DNA from: Ridgeia piscesae
Taxonomy: Eukaryota; Annelida; Polychaeta; Sabellida; Siboglinidae
Direction: 5' to 3'
Assembly (NCBI GenBank): GCA_025642075.2
Contig: JAODUO010000032.1
Span: forward strand, 302,501 to 366,500
Length of the DNA: 64,000 nucleotides
The notes below the pieces were generated by a model, which had not been told where the DNA came from, did not search any database, and saw only the letters and a list, made by a program, of their open reading frames with translations. How positions within the stretch are numbered: the stretch's first letter is position 1; each line of letters starts with the position of its first letter. This document shows positions 46,487-57,503 of the stretch, one piece after another. The translations under genes were made by a program, and so were the position numbers.

Positions 46487-46622
46487 ACACCTGTCCATAG
46501 CCAGGTACATATTTATACAGCTGAGTGAACTGGAGCAATGTAGAGTGAAAAACACTTGCCCACGGTTTTTGACACTGCAGAACAGGATTCGAACCCGGGT
46601 TCTCGTAGTCGAGAGTCCAAAG
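46487..46622 (-). mobile_element. tRNA-derived SINE, family B, truncated
   Basis: Minus strand: B-box-like GAACCCGGGTTCGAATCC, body TCCAGTTCACTCAGCTGTAT. It lies just after the break in the YqaJ frame. Confidence 0.75.
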
Positions 46623-46758
46623 GACCTCCATAACGAATATAAAGCAGGTGTCCTTGAGCAATTGTGATATGACCTTGAACATGACATTTGACCTTTTGTT
46701 GACCTAAAATTGCACAGTTAACCCCAACAATATCCATTGATAACTGAAAATCTATGGA

Positions 46759-46812
46759 AAAGTGACCCGGGGGTCATTATTCTATATAGAATAGTGACCC
46801 ACGGGTCACTTT
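46759..46812. repeat. 54-bp palindrome
   Basis: AAAGTGACCCG...TTCTATA / TATAGAA...CGGGTCACTTT, only a few mismatches; a partial third arm (CCCCCGGGTCAATATTCTAT) follows. Confidence 0.85.
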
Positions 46813-46939
46813 ACCCCCGGGTCAATATTCTATATGACACCACCACAGGAAGGCACACATGTGAATACACTTCACAACTGATTGTGTCGCTGCTGGTGTT
46901 GATGAGATGGGAGGAACTGCTGCAGATTACGCAAATCAT

Positions 46940-48030
46940 GTGACGCAAACGGTGGACAATTTATCACAGACATATGCGTACTTTCAAAATGAAGATTACA
47001 AGACATCTAGAGAGAAGATCATTGGCAACATAGCAAACACATTGACTGACAAATGAAGCAGCTATTCGCTGGAAGAAGCCACTAAATGAACTAAATTGCC
47101 ATCTCAACCCCCTCGATTCAATTGCATCATCAACTCGCGCAGCCCTTAAGAAACTGGAACTAAAAGTTTTCGGCAAGGACAGCAGAGGTGCAAATGTGGT
47201 TCTCCAGATAAATAAACTGAGATTTAAAGACGGAAAGGGTGACCCACGCGGCTTTGCAGCATTTCTTGATAACAAGAATCTTCCTCACAATCTCCTACGA
47301 CGCTATCGAGGAAATCGTCTTCACGTGCTATTCAAAATCTGTGCCATCTTCGTTGAGTACTACGATGTCCTTGAGGAACTGTTTCCTTTGCTCCGGAGTA
47401 ATATCCTCGAAGATTTCCGCAGTGATACTGCTAAATTGCAATTTTTGGTGTTGGGCTTTTTGGGCAAGCTACTCACATGTCCATGGGTGAAGAAATTCTA
47501 TGTCTCTTCTGAAAACCAAATGAACCATGTAGACGGCATTGCAGTTGTGAAACAGGTTACTGAAAAGCTTAAAGGGATAATTGTACTTGAAGAACCCCTT
47601 GTTCTAAGTACCAGTGATCTTGACCTTTTTGGGAGAACATGATTGAAGACAATGCAATGAAGAAACTTCGCCAGTTCCCTGTATCGGATAGGGACCAACT
47701 TGCTGTCACGCTCAGACCTGTGCTAGCCGCAGTCATTGATGTCCTTCAATGCCAGTACTCCAGGTACTTCTCTCTGGACATCAATGACAAGTTGACGAAG
47801 GAGACTAAATCAGCCCGAAGGAGACTGAATCAGCCCAAAGAAGACTGAATCAGCCCGAGTCCATAATATCGACGCTGAAGAAATTATGGGAATGTTTTCA
47901 GCAGCACAGAAACGGGCACCAAATGCCACTTGATGCTTCCTTTCTTGCTGCGAGCAACTCAGAACAGAACTGTGCAATACTTGGACAGTGAAGACAATGA
48001 GAGAAGTGAATCTATCCTGAGGAAGGCTGT
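46940..48030 (+). pseudogene. unknown element-like protein, broken
   Basis: The longest intact piece (about 47052-47640) encodes ALKKLELKVFGKDSRG, then NLLRRYRGNRLHVLFKICAI, ILEDFRSDTAKLQFLVLGFL and GKLLTCPWVKKFY. After a frame change, RPVLAAVIDVLQCQYSRYF and IDAEEIMGMFSAAQKRAPNA follow. I recall multicopy unannotated invertebrate proteins with RYRGNR and GLxGKLLTGPW patterns but cannot name the family. Several frameshifts and a small duplication (ACTAAATCAGCCC/ACTGAATCAGCCC) show decay. It may belong to the same large element as the SWIM/YqaJ remnants. Confidence 0.5.
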
Positions 48031-48229
48031 AGTGAACGCGTAGTGTGGAAGCCACATGACAGGAAATGAAATGGCAGAAAGAGTAGCGCTGAGTCATCTT
48101 AGCTTTAAGTAGAGACCCATACACCCGTCATTTAGACGGGTAAAAACGAATATGGATGGGTAGAAATATGGGTGGACGGGTAAAAATAAAAAATGAAAGT
48201 GCAAAAAAAGGTCTTCCAAAACCATAGAT

Positions 48230-48660
48230 ATTGTTTGTTATGCCTTGAAAGTGTCATACTCGGTGATCATCGTTTCGCCGTCTGTTCTGCAGATCTATGG
48301 AACAATTTGCCGCCTTTAATCAGGACTGCCACAACAATGAACAGTCTTAAGACTCTTCTAAAAACTCATTTATTTAGGCAAGCTTTTTTGTAATTTAACT
48401 TCTTGCGCTTTAGTTGATCATGTTAAATCAATTAATGTATTTAAAGTACTTTGGTTTTATTTATCTACTTTTATGTATTTATTTATTTTTGTAATTGTCT
48501 TCCTATTTGTCTAATTTTATCTTCAGGTTTGTATATACCGTATTTTAGGTACGGTATTCTTTACGCATTTATTTTTAGGTATATTTGTAAAGCACCCGAG
48601 AGCAATTTGTAATTGATCGGGCGCTATATAAGTATTTTATTATTATATTATTATTATTAT
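48230..48660 (+). mobile_element. non-LTR retrotransposon 3' end, copy 1
   Basis: Encodes SADLWNNLPPLIRTATTMNS then LKTLLKTHLFRQAF and a stop, the usual C-terminal end of CR1/L2-group reverse transcriptases. A 3' UTR follows with GGGCGCTATATAAGTATTTT and TTATTATT microsatellite end. Confidence 0.8.
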
Positions 48661-49214
48661 CATACACAGATAAGAATCGTGTAAACAATTATTAAAAATA
48701 AATAACTTCATATCTTCATGCAAGACAGTAACTGTCTTTTCCCGTGGAGAGTGATGTCGACACATCGAATTATATCGACAAGCTCGCAGTGCACAACACG
48801 CTGATACAAGAACTTCGTGAATTGGTCGGGAGCCACGAAACGACATATTCCAGAAAATTGTCACTGGAAGTGAAATTTCAGGTGAATCAACGGGGGCGGA
48901 ATGCTGGAAGTGGTGGACTTGAGAAGAAGTAACTAGTATTTCCTCATTCAAGAACACGTATGTTTGTTTTACTTTTTTAGTTTAAATTATTGCTAATAAC
49001 TTGTAAACGACAGAACCAGAAGATGACATACGCCATCACAGAGCTGATGTCATCAAAAAGATCGATGCACCATCTGTTGCTGGCCGTCGTTGACAGTTCA
49101 TGTTTTAATGTGTTTCATGTGGTCAGTTTGACCTTACAGTGTTTGGACATTCACTGCCTGTGCATAACATCAGTTTTAATTTTTAAGTGTCCAAAGTTCT
49201 GCACCATTTTAAAT
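48661..49214. repeat. composite tandem unit, first partial copy
   Basis: Carries ACTGTCTTTTCCCGTGGAGA, GATGTCGACACATCG, TCAACGGGGGCGG and an LTR-like start (GACAGAACCAGAAGATGACA). The same order recurs from about 49.56, 52.02 and 54.78 kb. Confidence 0.8.
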
Positions 49215-49545
49215 TCTGTTCGGCAGATCTATGAAACAGTAAAGAGTCTTAACTCTTCTAAAAACTCATTTATTTAGGCAAGCTATTTTATAATTTAACT
49301 TCATGCGCTTTAGTTGATCATGTTAAATCAATTAATATATTTAAAGTACGTTGATTTTATTTACCTATTTTTGTGTATTTATTTATGTTTGTAATTGTCT
49401 TCCTACTTGTCTCATTTCATCTTCATGTTTTACCGTATTTTATGTATTCTTTACGCATTCATGTTTAGGAATGTTTGTAAAGCACCCGAGAGCAATTTGT
49501 AATTGATCGGACGCTATATAAGTATTTTATTATTCTATTATTTTT
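49215..49545 (+). mobile_element. non-LTR retrotransposon 3' end, copy 2 (5' truncated)
   Basis: Starts at AATTCTGTTCGGCAGATCTA with most of the coding part deleted; the 3' UTR and ATTATT tail match copy 1. Confidence 0.8.
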
Positions 49546-49904
49546 ATCATACACGGATCAGAATTGTGTAAACAATTATTAAAAATAAATAACTTCATTT
49601 CTTCATGCAAGACAGTAACTGTCTTTTCCCGTGGAGAGTGATGTCGACACATCGAATCATATCGACATGCTCGTAATGCACGACACACTGATACAAGAAC
49701 TTCGTGAATTGGTCGGGAGCGACGAAACGACATGTTCCAGCGAATCGTCACTGGAAGTGAAATTTCAGGCAACTTAACGGGGGCCGATTGCTGGAAGCAA
49801 CGATGTAGTGGACTTGAGAAGAGGTAACTAGTATTTCCTCAGTCAAGGACACGTATGTTTGTTTTACTTTTTTAGTTTAAATTATTGCTAATAACTTGTA
49901 AGAT

Positions 49905-50345
49905 AACTTGCAGCATACCACGCTTAGCGTGTTTACCTTTATGGAAGCTCTTTGTTGACCTGAAAGCGAAGTACCCCAAAATCAAATATAAAATCAGTAT
50001 TCCCAGATGGAGCAAGTTCACAGTTCAAATAAAGGTTCCTCTTCTCAAACCTCCGTGTGCGGGAAGCAGAATTTGATGTGATGTTAACGTGGAGCTTTTC
50101 AGCCACGTCACATGTCAAAGGGGTTGTAGACGGCACTGGGGGCCAATGAAGTGAGGAATCTGACGTTGTGTTTGAAGTGGGAAAGAACCACACCTGTGGC
50201 ATGTCATGATATTGCTGTACAGCGAAATCCTGGTGTACACATCGAGTACATACCCCATCAGAGCTTTCTGAAGGACCAAATTATTGCCAGTCACGCATGT
50301 TTCGTGGACGCATGGACGTTAACTGTTACACCAATTTACAAACTT
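49905..50345 (+). pseudogene. element-like protein fragment (SHxKGxVDGxGG type), copy 1
   Basis: FDVMLTWSFSATSHVKGVVD then GTGG, a stop/frame change, and LTLCLKWERTTPVACHDIAV and VHIEYIPHQSF. The pattern resembles an SHGKG-VDG-GG block I recall in multicopy invertebrate proteins of probable transposon origin. Decayed; a 97%-like copy lies at 52.37-52.81 kb. Confidence 0.4.
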
Positions 50346-50431
50346 TAGATGTGTCTGATGACCTAAAATGGACTACAAACACACACGTGACACCATTTAC
50401 TCACTTTTGAGGCATAAGTGACAATATCGAT

Positions 50432-51104
50432 GCATCAAACCCTCAGGTGTTAACCACTTCATCAAACCCTCAGGTGTTAACCACTTCATCAAACCCTCAA
50501 GTGTTAACCACTTCATCAAACCCTCAGGTGTTAACCACTTCATCAAACCCTCAAGTGTTAACCACTTCATAAAACCCTCAGGTGTTAACCACTTCATCAA
50601 ACCCTCAGGTGTTAACCACTTCATCAAACCCTCAGGTGTTAACCACTTCATCAAACCCTCAGGTGTTAACCACTTCATCAAACCCTCAGGTGTAAAACAC
50701 TTCATCAAACCCTCAAGTGTTAACCACTTCATCAAACCCTCGGGTATTAACCACTTCATCAAACCCTCAGGTGTTAACCACTTCATCAAACCCTCAAGTG
50801 TTAACCACTTCACCAAACCCTCGGGTATTAACCACTTCATCAAACCATCGGGTAATAACCACTTCATCAAACCCTCGGGTATTAACCACTTCATCAAACC
50901 CTCGGGTATTAACCACTTCATCAAACCCTCGGGTATTAACCACTTCATAAAACCTGGGGTATTAACCACTTCATAAAACCTGGGGTATTAATCACTTCAT
51001 AAAACCTGGGGTATTAACCACTTCATAAAACCTGGGGTATTAACCACTTCATAAAACCTGGGGTATTAACCACTTCATCAAACACTCGGGTATTAACCAC
51101 TTGT
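50432..51104. repeat. 27-bp minisatellite, ~25 units, copy 1
   Basis: Unit TTAACCACTTCATCAAACCC + TCAGGTG (variants TCGGGTA, TCAAGTG; a 25-bp TGGGGTA subtype near 50950-51060). Period divisible by three, hence long artefactual open frames. Confidence 0.97.
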
Positions 51105-51117
51105 TGGTTGCAGAAAC

Positions 51118-51320
51118 AACAGACTCACTAGAGTGGACACAAGTGAGAGTCTGTGAGGACTCTGTGGATGTAGTACTAGAGTGGACACACGTGAGAGTCT
51201 GTGAGGACTCTGTGGATGTAGTACTAGAGTGGACACACGTGAGAGTCTGTGAGGACTCTGTGGATGTAGTACTAGAGTGGACACACGTGAGAGTTTGTGA
51301 GGACTCTGTGGATGTACTGC
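51118..51320. repeat. 48-bp minisatellite, four units, copy 1
   Basis: Unit starts AGAGTGGACACACGTGAGAG and ends GATGTAGTACT. It passes directly into the reverse-transcriptase remnant that follows. Confidence 0.95.
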
Positions 51321-51330
51321 TGGGTCCATC

Positions 51331-51620
51331 ATGTCGGACATTACGGACAATATCTGGCGAGTGGTTAAAGGGGACATGGCAGAGATCGACGCCTTCCACA
51401 ATGGATGTTTGAGAAATACCTGCGGGACATTCTGGCCCAATAAAACATCTACCGTGGAACTCCACAAGAAGACAGTTTGCAACAGTGCTGTCCTGGAAAT
51501 TAAACGCCGACAACCGAGATGGCTAGGACACGTCCTGAGAATGCCTAAAGAAAGCATCCCCAAAGTTGCCCTAAGATGGACGCCACCCAAAAGAAGGAAG
51601 CCAGGAAGACCAAAAGACAA
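51331..51620 (+). pseudogene. non-LTR retrotransposon RT C-terminus, copy 1
   Basis: Encodes AFHNGCLRNTCGTFWPNK, then LEIKRRQPRWLGHVLRMPKE and PPKRRKPGRPKD. The FxxRCLRxIxxxxWPxxxxNxEL and RWLGHVLRM...KRxxGRP pattern is the standard end of many animal LINE ORF2 proteins. It then fuses to a different LINE 3' end at about 51.63 kb. Confidence 0.8.
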
Positions 51621-51629
51621 CAAAGACAG

Positions 51630-52010
51630 TAAACAATTTAAATTCTGTTCGGCAGATCTATGGAACAATTTGCCGCCTTTAATCAGGACTGCCACAACAG
51701 TAAACAGACTCTTCTAAAAACACATTTATTTAGGCAGGCTTTTTTGTAATTTAACTTCTTGCGCTTTAGTTGATCATGATAAATCAATTAATGCATTTAA
51801 AGTACTTTGACTTTACTTATCTACTTTTATGTATTTATTTATTTTTGTAATTGTCTTCCTATTTGTCTAATTTTATCTTCAGGTTTGTATATACCGTATT
51901 TTAGGTATGGTATTCTTTACGCATTTATTTTTAGGTATATTTGTAAAGCACCCGAGAGCAATTTGTAATTGATCGGGCGCTATATAAGTATTTTATTATT
52001 CTATTATTAT
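51630..52010 (+). mobile_element. non-LTR retrotransposon 3' end, copy 3
   Basis: SADLWNNLPPLIRTATTVN then a short deletion, and the common 3' UTR ending GGGCGCTATATAAGTATTTT. Confidence 0.82.
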
Positions 52011-52369
52011 TATCATACACGGATCAGAATCTTGTAAACAATTATTAAAAATAAATAACTTCATTTCTTCATGCAAGACAGTAACTGTCTTTTCCCGTGG
52101 AGAATGATGTCGACACATCGAATTATATCGACATGCTCGTAATGCACGACACACTGATACAAGAACTTTGTGAATTGGTCGGGAGCCACGAAACGACATA
52201 TTCCAGCAAATCGTCACTGGAAGTGAAATTTCAGGCAACTCAACGGGGGCCGATTGCTGGAAGCAACGAAGTAGTGGACTTGAGAAGAGGTAACTAGTAT
52301 TTCCTTAGTCAAGGACACGTATGTTTGTTTTACTTTTTTAGTTAAAATTATTGCTAATAACTTGTAAGA

Positions 52370-52810
52370 TAACTTGCAGCATACCACGCTTAGCGTGTTT
52401 ACCTTTATGGAAGCTCTTTGTTGACCTGAAAGCGAAGTACCCCAAAATCAAATATAAAATCAGTATTCCCAGATGGAGCAAGTTCACAGTTCAAATAAAG
52501 GTTCCTCTTCTCAAACCTCCGTCTGCGGGAAGCAGAATTTGATGTGATGTTAACGTGGGCTTTTCAGCCACGTCACATGTCAAAGGGGTTGTAGACGGCA
52601 CTGGGGGCCAATGAAGTGAGGAATCTGACGCCGTGTTTGAAGTGGGAAAGAACCACACCTGTGGCATGTCATGATATTGCTGTACAGCGATATCCTGGTG
52701 TACACATCGAGTACATACCCCATCAGAGCTTTATGCACGACCAAATTATTGCCAGTCACGCACGTTTCGTGGACGCATGGACGTTAACTGTTACACCAAT
52801 TTACAAACTT
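52370..52810 (+). pseudogene. element-like protein fragment (SHxKGxVDGxGG type), copy 2
   Basis: Near-identical to copy 1 at 49.9-50.35 kb, including the stop after GTGGQ; a 2-base deletion near 52557 adds a further frame change. Confidence 0.4.
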
Positions 52811-52894
52811 TAGATGTGTCTGATGACCTAAAATTGACTACAAACACACGTGACACCATTTACTCACTTTTGAGGCATAAGTGACAATATCGAT

Positions 52895-53570
52895 GCATCA
52901 AACCCTCGGGTGTTAACCACTTCATGAAACCCTCGGGTGTTAACCACTTCATGAAACCCTCGGGTGTTAACCACTTCATCAAACCCTTGGGTGTTAACCA
53001 CTTCATCAAACCCTCTGGTATTAACCACTTCATCAAACCCTCGGGTATTAACCACTTCATCAAACCCTCGGGTGTTAACCACTTCATCAAACCCTCGGGT
53101 GTTAACCACTGCATGAAACCCTCGGGTGTTAACCACTTCATCAAACCCTCGGGTATTAACCACTGCATGAAACCCTCGGGTGTTAACCACTTCATCAAAC
53201 CCTCGGGTTTTAACCACTTCATCAAACCCTCGGGTGTTAACCACTTCATCAAACCCTCGGGTGTTAACCACTTCACCAAACCCTCGGGTATTAACCACTG
53301 CATGAAATCCTCGGGTGTTAACCACTTCATCAAACCTTCGGGTGTTAACCACTTCATCAAACCCTCGGGTATTAACCACTTCATCAAACCCTCGGGTGTT
53401 AACCACTTCATCAAACCCTCGGGTATTAACCACTTCATCAAACCCTCGGGTGTTAACCACTTCATCAAACCCTCGGGTATTAACCACTTCATCAAACCCT
53501 CGGGTATTAACCACTTCATCAAACCCTCGGGTATTAACCACTTCATCAAACACTCGGGTATTAACCACTT
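52895..53570. repeat. 27-bp minisatellite, ~25 units, copy 2
   Basis: Same family as 50432-51104 but mostly TCGGGTG/TCGGGTA variants and some GCATGAAA units, so the two arrays have diverged or homogenised separately. Confidence 0.97.
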
Positions 53571-53581
53571 GGATGCAAAAC

Positions 53582-53775
53582 CAGACTCGGACACAAGTGA
53601 GAGTCTGTGAGGACTCTGTGGATGTAGTACTAGAGTGGACACACGTGAGAGTCTGTGAGGACTCTGTGGATGTAGTACTAGAGTGGACACACGTGAGAGT
53701 CTGTGAGGACTCTGTGGATGTAGTACTAGAGTGGACACACGTGAGAGTCTGTGAGGACTCTGTGGATGTAGTGCT
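53582..53775. repeat. 48-bp minisatellite, four units, copy 2
   Basis: Same unit as 51118-51320. Confidence 0.95.
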
Positions 53776-53784
53776 GGGTCCATC

Positions 53785-54180
53785 ATGTCGGACATTACGG
53801 ACAATATCTGGCGAGTGGTTAAAGGGGACATGGCAGAGATCGACGCCTTCCACAATGGATGTTTGAGAAAGACCTGCGGGACATTCTGGCCCAATAAAAC
53901 ATCTACCGTGGAACTCCACAAGAAGACAGTTTGCAACAGTGCTGTCCTGGAAATTAAACGCCGACGACTGAGATGGCTAGGACACGTCCTGAGAATGCCT
54001 AAAGAAAGCATCCCCAAAGTTGCCCTAAGATCGACGCCACCCAAAAGAAGGAAGCCAGGAAGACCAACGACAACATGGGGAAGACAGTAATGTCACAGCT
54101 ACAAGATATGGGGCTCTCTTGGGGCAAGACTCTGGCCACAGCTAAAGACAGGACCCTGGGTGGGAACTCCTTGTAGCCTT
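53785..54180 (+). pseudogene. non-LTR retrotransposon RT C-terminus, copy 2 (longer)
   Basis: Same as copy 1, then KPGRPTTTWGRQ and, after a one-base frame change, LQDMGLSWGKTLATAKDRTL with WG...AKDR, the normal end of such ORFs. It shows what copy 1 lost. Confidence 0.82.
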
Positions 54181-54374
54181 ATGTCCCACTGGGGATGAAG
54201 AGGATAAGTAGTTACAGAGAATCCCACACTAGATCTCTGTGATACCCAGGGTGGGGATTTAGCCCATGATCTGTAATGCACAAGTGCACAAGCCATGAAC
54301 ACATGCATGCGTTGTCTCACACACACTACATCAGCAACATACCATTGAACAGTTATGAGCACTGTCACGCTGGG

Positions 54375-54780
54375 TGATCTTCTTTGTGGCTGTCTGCTTG
54401 GCAGATCTATGCAACAATTTGCCGCCTTTAATCAGGACTGCCACAACAGTAAACAGTCTTAAGACTCTTCTAAAAACACATTTATTTAGGCAAGCTTTTT
54501 TGTAATTTAACTTCTTGCGCTTTAGTTGATCATGATAAATCAATTAATGCATTTAAAGTACTTTGACTTTACTTATCTACTTTTATGTATTTATTTATTT
54601 TTGTAATTGTCTTCCTATTTGTCTAATTTTATCTTCAGGTTTGTATATACCGTATTTTAGGTACGGTATTCTTTACGCATTTATTTTTAGGTATATTTGT
54701 AAAGCACCCGAGAGCAATTTGTAATTGATCGGGCGCTATATAAGTATTTTATTATTATATTATTATTATTATCATACACG
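54375..54780 (+). mobile_element. non-LTR retrotransposon 3' end, copy 4
   Basis: NNLPPLIRTATTVNSLKTLL-type coding end and the common 3' UTR with ATTATTATT tail. Confidence 0.82.
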
Positions 54781-55060
54781 GATAAGAATCGTGTAAACAA
54801 TTATTAAAAATAAATAACTTCATTTCTTCCCGTGGAGAGTGATGTCGACACATCGAATTATATCGACATGCTCGTAATGCACGACACACTGATACAAGAA
54901 CTTCGTGAATTGGTCGGGAGTGACGAAACGACATATTCCAGCAAATCGTCACTGGAAGTGAAATTTCAGGCAACTCAACGGGGGCCGATTGCTGGAAGCA
55001 ACGAAGTAGTGGACTTGAGAAGAGGTAACTAGTATTTCCTCAGTCAAGGACACGTATGTT
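54781..55060. repeat. composite tandem unit, fourth (partial) copy
   Basis: GTGGAGAGTGATGTCGACAC segment to CGATTGCTGGAAGCAACGAA; passes into the LTR/gag array. Confidence 0.8.
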
Positions 55061-55475
55061 TGTTTTATTTGTTTAGTTTAAATTATTGCTAATAACTTGT
55101 AAACGACAGAACCAGAAGATGACATACGCCATCACAGAGCTGATGTCATCAAAAAGATCGATGCACCATCTGTTGCTGGCCGTCGTTGACAGTTCATGTT
55201 TTAATGTGTTTCACACGGTCAGTTTGACCTTACACTGTTTGGACAGTGGACAACATCAGTTTTTATTCTTTTAAGTGTCCAAAGTACGGTCAACATTTTA
55301 AATTCAAGATGATTCAGTCTAACCTGCCAGCTGTGTTTCTTCTAGCTGTGTTTCACGTGGTCAGTTTGACCTTACAGTGGACAATATCAATGTTTTGATT
55401 TGTTAAGTGTCTGACTGTCAACACTTATAATTCAAGATGATTCAGTTTAACCTGTTAATTGTGTTTCTTTCAATA

Positions 55476-55489
55476 TGGTGTCAGAAGTT
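55476..55489 (+). promoter_or_regulatory. candidate tRNA primer-binding site
   Basis: TGGTGTCAGAAGTT follows TTTCTTTCA-ATA, the expected place just after an LTR end. It resembles the tRNA-Leu-type primer site of many animal Ty3 elements. Further copies near 60993 and, degenerate, 62612. Confidence 0.45.
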
Positions 55490-56220
55490 GAACAGGAACC
55501 CAGTGGAGCTGCTCGTCCAGGAAGGATTCACCTGGGACAGTCACCGTCCAACCTCAACGGGGGCCGATTGCTGGAAGCAACGAAGTGGTGGACAGGATAA
55601 GAAGTAACTACTATTTCCTCATTCAAGGACACGTATGTTTGTTTTACTTTTTTAGTTTAAATTATTGCTAATAACTTGTAAACGACAGAACCAGAAGATG
55701 ACATACGCCATCACAGAGCTGATGTCATCAAAAAGATTGATGCACCATCTGTTGCTGGCCGTCGTTGACAGTTCATGTTTTAATGTGTTTCACACGGTCA
55801 GTTTGACCTTACAGTGTTTGGACAGTGGACAACATCAGTTTTTATTTTTAAGTGTCCAAAGTTCGGTCAACATTTTAAATTCAAGATGTTTCCATCTAAG
55901 CTATTAGTCGTGTATCTTTCAGCAAGGACAAATTATGTTTCCATGGTCAGCTTGACCTTACAGTCGCAGTGGCTGGCCAGTGAACAACATCAGTGTTTAC
56001 TTTTAATAATTGTCCAAAGTTCTATCAACATTTAAAATTCAAAATGATTCACTCTAACCGTCCACAGAGTAGCAGTACATGTAGACTGTAAGAAACTGTT
56101 GTGTTCTTACAATCAGTGATTGTGTACAATTATTCAACCATGATGTGCGAAGTGTGATAGTCGGGTGTTAGCAGAACTCGGTGTGTGAAAGGTCAGCAGG
56201 GTAACAGCTGATTTGAAGAA

Positions 56221-56442
56221 ATGGGGACGTATATGCTCCCAGAACCACTTCCTGACGCGGGAAATCGACCGACACAGTGGGTGCGTTTCAAGAAGCAATT
56301 TAAATATTTCCTGGAGTCAACTGAGAAAGTTGATGCACCTGACAAGGTAAAGACTGCGAAGCTTCTGCGAACCGTAGGAGAAAAGGGAAACAACATATAT
56401 GAAAATGTCACATTCACAACTGAAAGGTCACAAGGTTGTTGA
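56221..56442 (+). pseudogene. Ty3-type gag N-terminus, unit 1
   Basis: MLPEPLPDAGNRPTQWVRFK, then KQFKYFLESTEKVDAPDKVK and LLRTVGEKGNNIYENVTF. The W-x-RFK...FL-x-ST...K-x-x-x-LL-x-x-x-G pattern is that of Ty3 gag capsid starts. After SQG the frame closes; in the next frame VVDKFDGFCKPC continues the gag match, so a frameshift is fixed in the array. Confidence 0.7.
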
Positions 56443-57284
56443 CAAATTCGATGGGTTTTGCAAGCCATGTAGTTGATTGGTTGTAGTGATTTTGTTTGTC
56501 GCTGCCTGCTTCAAAATGATGAATCCTTTAAGACATGTCGTCTCCATCTCTACATTTCGACCTTCCGTAGTCTGCTGACCGCCAGTGTCCAGCCTCAACC
56601 TGACAGTCAGCGACTCCCTCCTTGTTGTATTTCGCAACGAGATCAAGCAACGAAGTGGTGGACTTGAAGAGGTAACTAGTATTTCCTCATTCAAGGACAC
56701 GTATGTTTGTTTTACTTTTTTTAGTTTAAATTATTGCTAATAACTTGTAAACGACAGAACCAGAAGATGACATACGCCATCACAGAGCGGATGTCATCAA
56801 AAAGACCGATGCATCATCTGTTGCTGGCCGTCGTTGACAGTTCATGTTTTAATGTGTTTCACACGGTCAGTTTGACCTTACAGTGTTTGGACAGTGGACA
56901 ACATCAGTTTTTATTTTTAAGTGTCCAAAGTTCGGTCAACATTTTAAATTCAAGATGTTTCCATCTAAGCTATTAGTCGTGTATCTTTCAGTTGGACAAA
57001 TTATGTTTCCATGGTCAGCTTGACCTTACAGTCGCAGTGGCTGGCCAGTGAACAACATCAGTGTTTACTTTTAATAATTGTCCAAAGTTCTGTCAACATT
57101 TAAAATGATTCACTCTAACCGTCCACAGAGTAGCAGTACATGTAGACTGTAATAAACTGTTGTGTTCTTACAATCAGTGATTGTGTACAATTATTCAACC
57201 ATGATGTGCGAAGTGTGATAGTCGGGTGTTAGCAGAACTCGGTGTGTGAAAGGTCAGCAGGGTAACAGCTGATTTGAAGAAATG

Positions 57285-57503
57285 GGGAGGTAGATGCTCC
57301 CAGAACCACTTCCTGACGCGGGAAATCGACCGACACAGTGGGTGCGTTTCAAGAAGCAATTTAAATATTTCCTGGAGTCAACTGAGAAAGTTGATGCACC
57401 TGACAAGGTAAAGACTGCGAAGCTTCTGCGAACCGTAGGAGAAAAGGGAAACAACATATATGAAAATGTCACATTCACAACTGAAAGGTCACAAGGTTGT
57501 TGA
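57285..57503 (+). pseudogene. Ty3-type gag N-terminus, unit 2
   Basis: As unit 1 but the first ATG is followed by TAG after two codons (GGGAGGTAG), leaving the second Met. Confidence 0.7.

Larger units (their letters stand above)
52018..54780. repeat. composite tandem unit, third copy
   Basis: Repeats the order of 49555-52017: GTGGAGAATGATGTCGACAC segment, AACTTGCAGCATACCACGC segment, SHxKG-like fragment, 27-bp and 48-bp minisatellites, RT C-terminus, LINE 3' end. Confidence 0.85.

Noticed and set aside
48744..48932. 62-66-codon frames starting with ESDVDTSNYID, present in four units
   Set aside because: They recur only because the composite unit is tandemly repeated; no domain recognised and the copies carry different stops.
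52860..54044. 394- and 351-codon minus-strand frames and a 228-codon plus-strand frame
   Set aside because: Products of 27-bp and 48-bp repeats, antisense to the LINE remnant in their N-terminal part.
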